NCBI GenBank assembly: GCA_031259035.1
Contig: JAIRLZ010000274.1
Location: forward strand, 1-9,169
Source of the DNA: Treponema sp.
Lineage (GTDB): Bacteria > Spirochaetota > Spirochaetia > Treponematales > Breznakiellaceae
DNA: 9,169 nt
Reading direction: 5' to 3'
Shown here: positions 1-6,960 of the stretch, piece by piece
How positions within the stretch are numbered: the stretch's first letter is position 1
Layout of the letters: the number at the start of each line of letters is the position of its first letter
Notes under the pieces: model-generated
Told to the model about the DNA's origin: nothing
Databases searched by the model: none
The model's input: the letters and a program-made list of their open reading frames with translations, nothing else
Position numbers and translations under genes: made by a program

Positions 1-106
1 CCCCGCCCCTTGGGGCGGTTAGAACTGGGGGTGCGGGGGATTTGTTCCCCCGCATACGCAAAGATTTCAAGGAGAAATCTTCAATACCCCGCCGCTTGCG
101 GCGGGG
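1..106 (+). repeat. Composite palindromic repeat, copy A
   Basis: Four perfect hairpins lie in a row: CCGCCCC/GGGGCGG (3-9 with 12-18), TGCGGGGGA/TCCCCCGCA (32-40 with 46-54), AAGATTTC/GAAATCTT (61-68 with 74-81) and CCCCGCCGC/GCGGCGGGG (87-95 with 98-106). The whole unit reappears inverted at 741-847: the 16-mer at 23-38 and the 14-mer at 59-72 are identical there, in the same order and spacing. The outer hairpins share the pattern CCC..CTTG..GGG, so the unit looks like a REP/BIME-type element: two REP-like palindromes around a conserved core. The last hairpin ends just past the stop codon of the XRE gene and could also help terminate its transcript. The unit may extend left of the window. 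Confidence 0.75.
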
Positions 107-107
107 A

Positions 108-449
108 TTATTTATTCTCGGTATTGTAAAGTAAAACGACTATATAACTCATCACTTTGGCTTGTAATACAGGAGAAAGTTGCGCAAACTTCGCTATGAC
201 TTGATCAGTAATTAGCGATTTTATGAGGAGCATGTTTCCCTCGCCAGTTCTAAACCAGTCTACAGATATGCCAAATTCATAACAGATAGTCTTTATATTT
301 TGTTCTGTTATCTTGCTCTTTCCATTCTCCATAAAAGATATTGATGTGTGCGTCAGTCCTAATCCTTCGGCGAAAGCCGCTTGGCTTAGACCTGTATGCT
401 TTCGTATAGCAATAAGCCGTTTCTGAATAGTTTCCATCTTGCTTTTCAT
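108..449 (-). CDS. XRE-family helix-turn-helix regulator
   Basis: The 113-residue protein is a probable cytoplasmic DNA-binding repressor. Residues about 8-70 form a lambda-repressor-like (HTH_3/XRE) domain: LSQAAFAEGLG (21-31) is the first helix of the motif, THTSISFMENGKS (33-45) the recognition helix and turn, and ISVDWFRTGEG (61-71) the typical end of the domain. The remaining 40 residues are helical and may mediate dimerisation, as in prophage and mobile-element regulators. Two starts are possible, Met1 at 449 or Met5 at 437; neither has a convincing ribosome binding site. The gene is clearly richer in A+T than the conserved genes to its right, is alone on its strand, and lies between two inverted copies of a composite repeat, all of which suggests acquired DNA. 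No target operator or partner gene is visible, so its regulon is unknown. Confidence 0.85.
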   Translation of the reverse strand: MKSKMETIQKRLIAIRKHTGLSQAAFAEGLGLTHTSISFMENGKSKITEQNIKTICYEFGISVDWFRTGEGNMLLIKSLITDQVIAKFAQLSPVLQAKVMSYIVVLLYNTENK

Positions 450-481
450 TAAAGCGGAATTTCAAAACATCTCCGTTTCCA

Positions 482-595
482 TCATCGACAAAGGCGCCCG
501 GCGCCGCCCTCATCACCAAGGGCTTTGATCTCCGCGGGGAAAGCGGACGCCTGTTGAACGAGGCGAAAGAGGCGGTGGAGCGGGAGATTGGCTAA
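482..595 (+). pseudogene. C-terminal fragment resembling RNase J
   Basis: An open frame ends at the TAA at 593-595 and reads, near its end, ITKGFDLRGESGRLL followed by NEAKEAVEREIG. From memory this fits the RNase J segment of the type I-[ST]-R-G-F-x-x-x-R-E-S-x-x-L-L-x-E-A-[KR]-x-x-V, found after the metallo-beta-lactamase/beta-CASP core. Only about 35 residues are present. The frame stays open back to 431 but that part overlaps the start of the XRE gene in antisense and does not look like protein. No start codon or ribosome binding site belongs to it, so I read it as the broken tail of a gene whose body is elsewhere or lost. Base composition changes from AT-rich to GC-rich near 482-490, which would be the junction. 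The family assignment is tentative. Confidence 0.4.
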
Positions 596-699
596 CCGTG
601 TCCGGCAGTAACGAAGCCGCCTATGTCTGCCTATCGCAGCCTCCCGCGACAGCCTGTTGTTCCCACCCTCGCGACCTCCGCGGGATCATCCGATTTCAC

Positions 700-728
700 T
701 TGCATTTTTTCCAGAAATGAGTTATTTT
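700..728 (+). promoter_or_regulatory. Possible sigma-70-type promoter
   Basis: TTGCAT at 700-705 and TATTTT at 723-728 are separated by 17 bases in an AT-rich patch pointing towards the glycosyltransferase at 881. Transcripts would run through repeat copy B, so the leader would contain its hairpins. The match is only fair and no other element supports it. Confidence 0.3.
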
Positions 729-740
729 ATAAATGAAGAA

Positions 741-847
741 CCCAGGAGCAAGCTCTTGGGTATCGAAGGTCTCACCTTGAAATCTTTGTCTTCGCGAGGG
801 ACATATCCCCGCACCCCCAGTTACCGCAGCAAGCTGCGGGGTATTAA
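741..847 (-). repeat. Composite palindromic repeat, copy B (inverted)
   Basis: Read on the minus strand this matches copy A at 1-106 from end to end: an outer palindrome (CCGCAGC/GCTGCGG at 824-830 with 833-839), the identical 16-mer at 807-822, the identical 14-mer at 775-788, and a second outer palindrome (CCCAGGAGC/GCTCTTGGG at 741-749 with 752-760, one G-T pair). The middle hairpin is weaker here than in copy A. Palindrome arms differ between copies while still pairing, which is compensatory change and argues that the hairpins themselves are kept. The copy lies about 35 bases before the glycosyltransferase start. Confidence 0.75.
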
Positions 848-869
848 ACCAAATGCTTCGCAATAAAAT

Positions 870-873
870 GGAG
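870..873 (+). promoter_or_regulatory. Ribosome binding site of the glycosyltransferase
   Basis: GGAG lies seven bases before the ATG at 881 and fixes that start. No other in-frame start nearby has a comparable site. Confidence 0.7.
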
Positions 874-880
874 TTTACGT

Positions 881-2032
881 ATGAATATAGGCATTTTTAC
901 AGATACCTATGTACCTCAGGTAAATGGCGTCGTTACGGTTGTCCGCACGCTCAAGACCGAATTGGAAAAAGCGGGGCATCGCGTGTATATCTTTACGGTA
1001 CAACATCCCAAAGCGGTGGACGAAGAAGGCGTTTTCAGGGTGGCTTCCTTTCAATTCCTCACCGAACCGCAGCACCGGGTGGGGATTTTTCTTGAAAAAG
1101 AGCTTATCTTTATAGCCCGATCCCTGAAAGTTGACATTGTTCACTCGCATACGGAATTCAGCCTCTATCTGGCGGCCCGCGGGGTTTGTAAGAAGCTGAA
1201 TATCCCCTATGTGCATACAATGCACACGTATTACGAAGATTACTCCTATTACCTTCCTTTGATTTTAAAATTTTTCGTTCATGTACAGCCGTTTTTCAAA
1301 CGGGTTTTAAGAAGTCAAAAGTGCATTATCGCGCCGTCTCAAAAGATTAAAAGATTTCTTGATAATATTGGATATGACAAGACCATTAAAGTTATTCCCA
1401 ATGGCATTGATCTTTCCCTTTTTTATGAGCGTTCCGAAGATATCGCCGCGAAAACAAAGGCGTTTAGAGCTTCTTTTAATATAGCGGAGCGCGATGAAGT
1501 CATTATTTTTGTCGGGAGGCTCGGCCTTGAGAAAAATGTGGAAACGCTTATCGGCAACTTCAAACGCATCCGCGAAAACCGCCCCCAAGCCAAGCTGCTG
1601 CTTGTGGGCGACGGGCCGGATCGCCATGAATTGCAGGCTCACACGTACCGTCTCGGCATAAGTGACGCCGTTGTTTTTACCGGCTATCTCCAGTGGCCCA
1701 ACGAGATAAAAATCGCCTACGCCGTTTCCGATCTCTTTATGAGCGCGTCGCACAGCGAGGTGCATCCCATCACGTTCATAGAGGCGATGGCGAGCGCGCG
1801 TCCTATTGTGGCTACGGCGGACATTAGCATCACCGGCATGGTGATCAACGGAGAAAACGGGTATGCCGTTGAAGATGACGCCGCGCTCTGGGAAAAAGCC
1901 ATCGCCATATTGGAAAATCCCGACATGAAGCGGAGCATGGGGATGCGTTCCGAGGCGATTTCCAAAGATTATTCGGTGGAACGATTTATCTCCTCCATGA
2001 TCGCCGTTTATGAGGAATACCGCAAGAAATAA
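881..2032 (+). CDS. GT4-family glycosyltransferase (group 1)
   Basis: The 383-residue protein is a GT-B fold, retaining glycosyltransferase of family GT4, acting at the inner face of the membrane. The N-terminal acceptor domain opens with MNIGIFTDTYVPQVNGVV, typical of the diacylglycerol glucosyltransferase/MgtA-like branch. The C-terminal donor domain carries PNGID (173-177), FVGRLGLEKN (210-219) and the E-x7-E motif (E293 and E301, in SEVHPITFIEAMAS) that binds the nucleotide sugar. There is no signal peptide, and length is normal for the family. Likely products are glycolipids or envelope glycans; 1,2-diacylglycerol 3-glucosyltransferase is a reasonable guess but the sugar and acceptor cannot be read from sequence. 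It heads a plus-strand block, and its stop overlaps the start of era by one base (TAATG), which suggests translational coupling. Confidence 0.88.
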   Translation: MNIGIFTDTYVPQVNGVVTVVRTLKTELEKAGHRVYIFTVQHPKAVDEEGVFRVASFQFLTEPQHRVGIFLEKELIFIARSLKVDIVHSHTEFSLYLAARGVCKKLNIPYVHTMHTYYEDYSYYLPLILKFFVHVQPFFKRVLRSQKCIIAPSQKIKRFLDNIGYDKTIKVIPNGIDLSLFYERSEDIAAKTKAFRASFNIAERDEVIIFVGRLGLEKNVETLIGNFKRIRENRPQAKLLLVGDGPDRHELQAHTYRLGISDAVVFTGYLQWPNEIKIAYAVSDLFMSASHSEVHPITFIEAMASARPIVATADISITGMVINGENGYAVEDDAALWEKAIAILENPDMKRSMGMRSEAISKDYSVERFISSMIAVYEEYRKK

Positions 2033-2934
2033 TGGAACAAGCGCGAAAAGCGGCGTTTGTCGCCGTGGTCGGACGGCCTTCTGTTGGAAAATCAACGCTC
2101 GTGAACCGCCTGTGTGGGGAAAAGGTCGCCATCGTAAGCGCAGCGCCGCAAACCACTAGAAACGCCATTCGGGGCATCGTGAACCGCGAGCAGGGGCAGC
2201 TTGTGTTTGTCGACACTCCGGGACGGCATATATCAGACAAGAAACTCAACAGAAAATTGCGGGAAGTGTCGGACAGGAGCATTGCGGACGCGGAGATTGT
2301 GCTGTACATGCTTGACGCCTCCCGCGCGCCGGCGGAAGAAGAAGAAAAGATAGCCCGCGATCTTGCGGGCGCGTCCAAAAACCTTGTGGCTGCAATAAAC
2401 AAAATGGATTCCCCTGAAGCGGATTGCGCGAAAGCCGTAGAATTCCTTCAAAAATTTTTTCCGAATTTACGCGAAGACCGGCGTTTCACCATATCCGCGC
2501 TGAAAAATGACGGGCTTGAACCGCTCCTGACCGCGCTTTTCGCCATGTCTCCCGAAGGGGACGCGTTCTATCCTGAAGAGTACTATACGGATCAAGACGT
2601 CAAGTTCCGCGTCGCCGAAATCATCCGCGAAAAAGCCATGAACCGGCTGTGGGATGAACTGCCCCACGCCATGTATGTTGATATTGCGGATATGGAACTC
2701 AAAGAAAACGGCGCGAAGCTGTGGGTGCGGGCTTTCATCATCACGGAGCGCGAGTCCCAAAAAGGCATGATCGTGGGAAAGGGCGGCGAAATGATACGCT
2801 CAATACGGCTTGCCGCGCTCAAAGAGATGAAACGCATCTTCGATTGGAAGATAGAACTCGATCTGCGGGTCAAAGCCTCCCCGGATTGGCGGCATAATGA
2901 CGGCGTACTGAGCAGAATCATTGACCAAGCGTAG
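2032..2934 (+). CDS. era: GTPase Era
   Basis: The 300-residue protein matches Era, the essential GTPase that binds the 3' end of 16S rRNA and helps mature the 30S subunit. All G motifs are visible: G1 GRPSVGKS (14-21), the G2 region PQTTRN (39-44), G3 DTPG (61-64), G4 NKMD (123-126) and G5 SALK (155-158). The C-terminal KH domain has the RNA-binding loop GMIVGKGGEMI (245-255). Length is the usual 290-310. The P-loop has GRPSVGKS, where the common Era form is GRPNVGKS, a mild variation. Its ATG overlaps the glycosyltransferase stop by one base and no independent ribosome binding site is needed. Der (EngA) is excluded because there is only one GTPase domain, followed by KH. Confidence 0.95.
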   Translation: MEQARKAAFVAVVGRPSVGKSTLVNRLCGEKVAIVSAAPQTTRNAIRGIVNREQGQLVFVDTPGRHISDKKLNRKLREVSDRSIADAEIVLYMLDASRAPAEEEEKIARDLAGASKNLVAAINKMDSPEADCAKAVEFLQKFFPNLREDRRFTISALKNDGLEPLLTALFAMSPEGDAFYPEEYYTDQDVKFRVAEIIREKAMNRLWDELPHAMYVDIADMELKENGAKLWVRAFIITERESQKGMIVGKGGEMIRSIRLAALKEMKRIFDWKIELDLRVKASPDWRHNDGVLSRIIDQA

Positions 2935-3016
2935 CCGCGCAGCCGTGCAGCGTCAGCGGCGATGCCGTGTACTTGCCCCCTTGTTGCGCAAACTCATAGT
3001 GAGTATACTTTTTGTT

Positions 3017-4483
3017 ATGGTAGGCATAATCTTTCTTTCGCTGTTTCTTGCCGTGATGATCGGCGTCGGCGTTTGGGGAATGAGAAGAACCAAGACTCTC
3101 GGAGATTTCTTTTTGGGCGGCAGGACGCTTGGCCCGTGGATTTCCGCGGTGGCGTATGGCACTTCGTATTTTTCAGCCGTTATTTTCATTGGGTTTGCGG
3201 GCGCGCAGGGGTGGCAGTTTGGATTGAACGCGCTGTGGATAGCTTTTGGCAACGCGATTGTCGGAGCGGGGCTGGCATGGGTTGTACTTGCGCGGCGTAC
3301 GCGGCGGCAGACCCAGAACCTTGGGGCGATGACCATGCCCGAATATTTGCAGGCGCGTTATGGCGCAAAACACCTCAAGGCGGTCGCGGCGTCCATTATA
3401 TTTTTCTTTTTGCTGCCGTATTCGGCGTCGGTGTTTAAGGGCTTGGGGCATCTCTTTGAAGCGGTCTTCCGTATTCCCTATGATATCGCCTTGCTCATTA
3501 TGATAGGCTTCACCGGCGTGTACCTCATTTTGGGCGGCTACTTTGCCATAGCGGTTACGGATTTCATTCAAGGCATAATCATGTTTTTCGGCGCCGCCGC
3601 GATGATAATGACGCTCACGGGGCAGGGCGGCGGATTGTCCGCGATGCTTGGGAAAGTCGCGGAGAGCTACCAAGTCCACGTGCCGCCCGCGATCCAGCCG
3701 AGCCTGCTCACGGTGGCGTCGCTGGTGTTTATGACGAGTTTCGGCACTTGGGGGCTGCCGCAGATGACCCAAAAATTTTACGCCATCAAGAACGAACAGG
3801 TCATTTCCAAGGCCGCGATTGTCACCACCATTTTCGCTCTGATGATAGGCGTCGCCGCCTATCTGACCGGCGGGTACGCCCACGTGTTTTTCACGCTGGA
3901 TACGGTTCCGCGCAACCCCCAAACCGGCGCGATCCTCTACGATTCGATTGTGCCGGCTCTGCTCACCGGAAATTTGCCGGAATTGTTGCTGTCGCTGATC
4001 CTGCTGTTGGTGCTGTCCGCGTCCATGTCAACCCTGTCAAGCCTCGTGCTGGTCTCGTCTTCCGCAGTCGCCATTGATTTGGCGCCGGTTCAGATCGATC
4101 CAAAAACAGGCAAAGACCGCTCGGTCGCCATGATGCGCCTTCTTTCCGCGGTCTTTGTCATTATTTCGTATTTCATATCCCGCTTTCAAATCGGCTTCAT
4201 CGTCACCCTCATGTCATTGAGTTGGGGCGTCATATCGGGCGCGTTCGCCGCGCCGTACATACTCGGCTTGTACTGGAAGCGGGTAACCAAAGCCGGGGCA
4301 TACGCCGGTCTTTTCACCGGCGCCGCAGTGGATATCGCGCTTTTCTTTGCGCTAGGCGCCGCGCAGTCGCCTTTAGCGGCGTCCATAGCGATTATCACGC
4401 CGTTTATCGTGGTACCGGTTGTATCCCTCTTCACCACAGCGCCGGATGAGGACATACTTGAGAAAACATTCGAGGGGATATAA
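3017..4483 (+). CDS. Sodium:solute symporter (SSS family)
   Basis: The protein is an integral membrane Na+-coupled transporter of the SSS family (TC 2.A.21), here about 488 residues. It has repeated hydrophobic segments consistent with 12-13 membrane helices. Family marks include TLGDFFLGGRTLGPW (27-41), followed by AYGTSYFSAV around the helix that contributes to Na+ binding, the stretch ILGGYFAIAVTDFIQGIIM, and the conserved ASMSTLSSLVLVSSSA helix whose Ser residues contribute to the Na2 site. The substrate is not readable; relatives carry pantothenate, proline, sugars or organic acids. The frame is open back to a TTG at 2921 inside era, but that extension is Arg-rich and non-hydrophobic. 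I prefer the ATG at 3017, with GTG 2999 as alternative; none has a clear ribosome binding site. It sits between era and iorA in the same direction. Confidence 0.88.
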   Translation: MVGIIFLSLFLAVMIGVGVWGMRRTKTLGDFFLGGRTLGPWISAVAYGTSYFSAVIFIGFAGAQGWQFGLNALWIAFGNAIVGAGLAWVVLARRTRRQTQNLGAMTMPEYLQARYGAKHLKAVAASIIFFFLLPYSASVFKGLGHLFEAVFRIPYDIALLIMIGFTGVYLILGGYFAIAVTDFIQGIIMFFGAAAMIMTLTGQGGGLSAMLGKVAESYQVHVPPAIQPSLLTVASLVFMTSFGTWGLPQMTQKFYAIKNEQVISKAAIVTTIFALMIGVAAYLTGGYAHVFFTLDTVPRNPQTGAILYDSIVPALLTGNLPELLLSLILLLVLSASMSTLSSLVLVSSSAVAIDLAPVQIDPKTGKDRSVAMMRLLSAVFVIISYFISRFQIGFIVTLMSLSWGVISGAFAAPYILGLYWKRVTKAGAYAGLFTGAAVDIALFFALGAAQSPLAASIAIITPFIVVPVVSLFTTAPDEDILEKTFEGI

Positions 4484-4514
4484 TTTTTCACAGGCAAGCG
4501 TTGGCGGCTTGTGT

Positions 4515-4530
4515 AAAGGAGTGAAATTTG
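4515..4530 (+). promoter_or_regulatory. Strong ribosome binding site with TTG start for iorA
   Basis: AAAGGAG at 4515-4521 is followed six bases later by TTG at 4528. The first in-frame ATG, at 4546, is 24 bases from the site, too far. The site therefore decides for a TTG start and six extra N-terminal residues. Confidence 0.7.
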
Positions 4531-6228
4531 GGGAATGTAAATAACATGGAGAAGCGGGCCCTTCTAGGCGATGAGGCCGTCGCGCTTGGGGCGATTCATG
4601 CGGGAATAAGCGCGGCGTACGGGTATCCGGGAACGCCGTCAACCGAAATACTGGAGTTTTTGATCGCCGAATGTGAAAAAAACGCGGCGAAGGGCATAGC
4701 GGGGCATCGCGCCTCATGGTGTACCAATGAGAAAACCGCGGTTGAGGCCGGGCTTGGCGTGTCATTCGCGGGCAGACGGTGCATTGTCACCATGAAGCAC
4801 GTGGGGTTGAATGTGGCGGCGGATCCGTTCGTCAATGGGGCGCTCCTCGGCATAAAAGGCGGGCTTGTCATAGCGGTCGCCGATGATCCGGGGATGCATA
4901 GTTCTCAGAATGAACAGGATTCCCGTTTTTACGCTTCCTTCGCCATGATTCCCTGTCTTGAACCCGGGAACCAGCAGGAAGCCTACGCCTTTACGCGGGA
5001 AGCCTTCGACATTTCCGAGCGGTTCCATGTGCCGGCGCTGCTCCGGCTTGCGACGCGGCTTTCCCACGCGCGCGCTGAAGTTACGGTGGGGGAAGGAAGG
5101 GCGCAAAACCCTGTTTCCAAGTCTGAAAACAAGGGCGAATGGATGCTCCTTCCGGCTTATGCGCGGAAGAATTACGCTGCGCTTATCGAAAAACAGCGCG
5201 ACATTTCGGCGTGGTCGGTCCAACGCAACACATTGGAACTTGAAGATCGGGATGCGTCCTTTGCGGTGATCACGGCTGGACTGGGCGGAAATTATTACAA
5301 CGAGAATCTTGAAGATTTTGTGAAGGCGAGAGGCTGGAAAATGCCCGCCCGCCTCCACATCAGCGCGTATCCGCTGCCGGTTGTTCTTGTCCAAAAACTG
5401 TGTGAAAAAGCCGAAAAGGTGTTGGTTATTGAGGAAGGGCAGCCGTTCATTGAGGAAAGGCTGCGGGGACTGTTGCCGCAAAAGCCCGCCATCGCCGGAA
5501 AGCTCGCGGGCTTTGACAACGAAGGCGGCGGAAAAGCGCCGGCGCCGCGGTGCGGCGAACTCGATCCCGACAATGTGCGGCTTGCCTTGGGGCTTCCTCC
5601 CCGCGCCAATATACTTTCCAGCGCGGCCGGCGCGGCCGTTCCCAAGCTGCCCGGACGCCCGCCCCAGCTCTGCCGGGGATGCCCCCACGCGGACAGCTAC
5701 GAGACCATCAAGAAGGCGACAGCTGGTCTTGAATCGGTCGCCATTACGTCCGACATCGGCTGCTATTCGCTTGGCGCGTCTCCCCCATATTCAGTTCCAG
5801 AAACCATCGTGTGCATGGGCGCGTCCGTTGGCATGGCGAAAGGCGCTTCAGACGCGGGCGTCAAGCATGTTGTCGGCGTCATCGGCGACTCGACGTTCCT
5901 CCATTCAGGCATAACCGGGCTTATTGACGCGGTCGCCTCCAACACATATATGACGCTGATCATTCTCGACAATTCCATCGTCGCCATGACAGGCTGCCAG
6001 GAAACCATTATACCGTCAGACAAGTTGCGCCCCCTCATCTTGGGACTCGGCGTGGCTCCCGACCGCCTGCTTGAACTTGAGGCGAAGAAGCCTCTTGTTG
6101 AGGAAAACGCCGCGAAACTGCGTGTGGAGATTGAGCGTCCGGGGCTTTCGGTTGTAATTTTCAAGAGACCCTGCATTGAGGCGCTACGGAAGTGGGCTAA
6201 ACAGTCAAAAACCGCTTCCAGTGAATGA
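4528..6228 (+). CDS. iorA: Indolepyruvate ferredoxin oxidoreductase alpha subunit, no ferredoxin domain
   Basis: IorA, with IorB, oxidises aryl-2-oxoacids from aromatic amino acid breakdown (indolepyruvate, phenylpyruvate) to acyl-CoA, using thiamine diphosphate and passing electrons to ferredoxin in the cytoplasm. The 566-residue protein has the N-terminal pyruvate-ferredoxin-oxidoreductase-type domain with YGYPGTPSTE (31-40), then MKHVGLNVAADPFVNGALL and DDPGMHSSQNEQDSRFYA. The thiamine diphosphate domain follows: CRGCPH (382-387), SDIGCYSLG, CMGASVGMAKG, and GDSTFLHSG (453-461) followed by IILDNSIVAMTGCQ. The family normally continues past the RPC motif (here about 547-549) into a ferredoxin domain with two CxxCxxCxxxC-type clusters. 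Here the protein ends 17 residues later with no such cysteines. No iorB follows. The stop codon lies in a 12-bp repeat, so truncation by mobile DNA is possible, as is a natural short form. Confidence 0.88.
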   Translation: MGNVNNMEKRALLGDEAVALGAIHAGISAAYGYPGTPSTEILEFLIAECEKNAAKGIAGHRASWCTNEKTAVEAGLGVSFAGRRCIVTMKHVGLNVAADPFVNGALLGIKGGLVIAVADDPGMHSSQNEQDSRFYASFAMIPCLEPGNQQEAYAFTREAFDISERFHVPALLRLATRLSHARAEVTVGEGRAQNPVSKSENKGEWMLLPAYARKNYAALIEKQRDISAWSVQRNTLELEDRDASFAVITAGLGGNYYNENLEDFVKARGWKMPARLHISAYPLPVVLVQKLCEKAEKVLVIEEGQPFIEERLRGLLPQKPAIAGKLAGFDNEGGGKAPAPRCGELDPDNVRLALGLPPRANILSSAAGAAVPKLPGRPPQLCRGCPHADSYETIKKATAGLESVAITSDIGCYSLGASPPYSVPETIVCMGASVGMAKGASDAGVKHVVGVIGDSTFLHSGITGLIDAVASNTYMTLIILDNSIVAMTGCQETIIPSDKLRPLILGLGVAPDRLLELEAKKPLVEENAAKLRVEIERPGLSVVIFKRPCIEALRKWAKQSKTASSE

Positions 6229-6234
6229 ACCTCC
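6223..6234 (+). repeat. 12-bp direct repeat, first copy, containing the iorA stop
   Basis: GAATGAACCTCC occurs here and again at 6349-6360. In both places a GC-rich hairpin follows at once. The TGA at 6226-6228 inside this copy is the stop codon of iorA. Confidence 0.7.
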
Positions 6235-6269
6235 GCGCGGCAAGCGCGCAAACACAGTTTGCGGCGCGG
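6233..6269 (+). repeat. Nested hairpin after iorA
   Basis: An inner perfect stem CGCAAAC/GTTTGCG (6247-6253 with 6257-6263, loop ACA) sits inside an outer pair CCGCGC/GCGCGG (6233-6238 with 6264-6269), with an eight-base bulge on the left side. A run of eight T (6294-6301) lies 25 bases downstream, too far for a classic intrinsic terminator. The hairpin may be a transcript-stabilising structure or the foot of a mobile element. Confidence 0.5.
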
Positions 6270-6348
6270 CATCTTAAGTGTTGTATTGGCCGATTTTTTT
6301 TGCAGCGCGAAAATAGAGGGGCGTAGGAACGGCATCGCAAGTACGGTA
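6270..6348. other. Non-coding spacer between the two 12-bp repeats
   Basis: I see no gene here. The stretch has a T8 run (6294-6301) and otherwise no codon pattern on either strand. Confidence 0.5.
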
Positions 6349-6378
6349 GAATGAACCTCCCCGCCCTGAAGGGCGGGG
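6349..6378 (+). repeat. 12-bp repeat, second copy, with perfect hairpin
   Basis: GAATGAACCTCC (6349-6360) runs into a perfect nine-base stem, CCCCGCCCT/AGGGCGGGG (6359-6367 with 6370-6378), with a two-base GA gap. Hairpins of this shape occur near the right end of IS200/IS605 (tnpB-type) elements, and also as REP units. No tnpA or tnpB is present, so only a solo end could be involved. The broken IS30 reading frame begins directly after it. Confidence 0.55.
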
Positions 6379-6379
6379 T

Positions 6380-6950
6380 GCGCTGACACGGGAAATCATG
6401 CGTCTGTTCAAACAAGACCTGTCCGCGGCCCAGATTTCAGGCCGATTGGAGGTATCGCGCCCCGAACAGCCGGAAAAGCGGGACTCAACATCGACTGTCT
6501 ACGCCTGTCTCTACGGGGAGACGGCAAAAGACCCCATATTGAAGGCGCATTTCAGGCAAAAACAGGCGAAACCGCGCAAACGGAAGGGGGTGAAAGACCG
6601 CCGGGTCCGGATAGCGGACCGTGTTTCCATAAGACCAAACTGCTTCCGGCTAAAATAATGCCGGACAAGGTGGCGGCGGCGTTGAACAAGTCCGCTGTCC
6701 GCGATTTCAAGGCGACGCCCCCTCAGAAGCGGAACACCCTGACGCTGGACAACGGCAAGGAATTCGCGGGGCATAAGAGCCTGTCGCAAGCTCTTGGGCT
6801 TAACGAACATACCAATGGACTTATCAGACAGTATCCGCCTAAAAAGATCCCGTTTGACACTCTTACACAAAAAGAGCTTGACAAAATTGTTGATAAAATC
6901 AACAATCGCCCTCGCAAGCTTTAGGCTGCCCGACTCCTTCTGCCAATTCC
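6380..6950 (+). pseudogene. Degenerate IS30-family transposase
   Basis: Two neighbouring frames carry pieces of one IS30-type DDE transposase. The first (readable to about 6630) has REIMRLFKQDLSAAQISGRL, the STVYACLYG region and KRKGVKDRRVRIADRVSI. The second (from about 6631, continuing through 6658-6924) has TKLLPAKIMPDKVAAALNK, the second catalytic aspartate in LTLDNGKEFAGHKSL, the catalytic glutamate in NEHTNGLIRQY, and TQKELDKIVDKINNRPRK. Damage is fourfold: the N-terminal helix-turn-helix is missing; about 35 residues including the first catalytic Asp (usual GDWEGD) are deleted at about 6630 with a frame change; about 16 residues before NEH are deleted in frame near 6803; and a frame change near 6917 precedes LGCPTPS, the usual LGxxTP. 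It cannot encode an active enzyme. No terminal inverted repeats were recognised. Confidence 0.85.
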
Positions 6951-6960
6951 TTCAGCACAT

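Noticed and set aside
1..106. A CRISPR array or structured RNA gene in the hairpin-rich left end
   Set aside because: The hairpins differ from each other and there are no regularly spaced identical repeats with spacers; the match to 741-847 explains it as a dispersed repeat.
598..720. A 40-codon plus-strand frame starting with GTG just after the RNase J-like tail
   Set aside because: It has no ribosome binding site, an odd Cys- and Pro-rich content and no family resemblance; it looks like a chance open frame.
2921..3016. N-terminal extension of the symporter from a TTG inside era
   Set aside because: The added 32 residues are Arg-rich, overlap the conserved end of era and have no ribosome binding site; the hydrophobic start at 3017 fits the family better.
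4489..4513. Hairpin between the symporter and iorA (CAAGC/GCTTG with flanking ACA/TGT)
   Set aside because: The stem is short with a bulge and leaves the iorA ribosome binding site free; there is no sign of a riboswitch or terminator.
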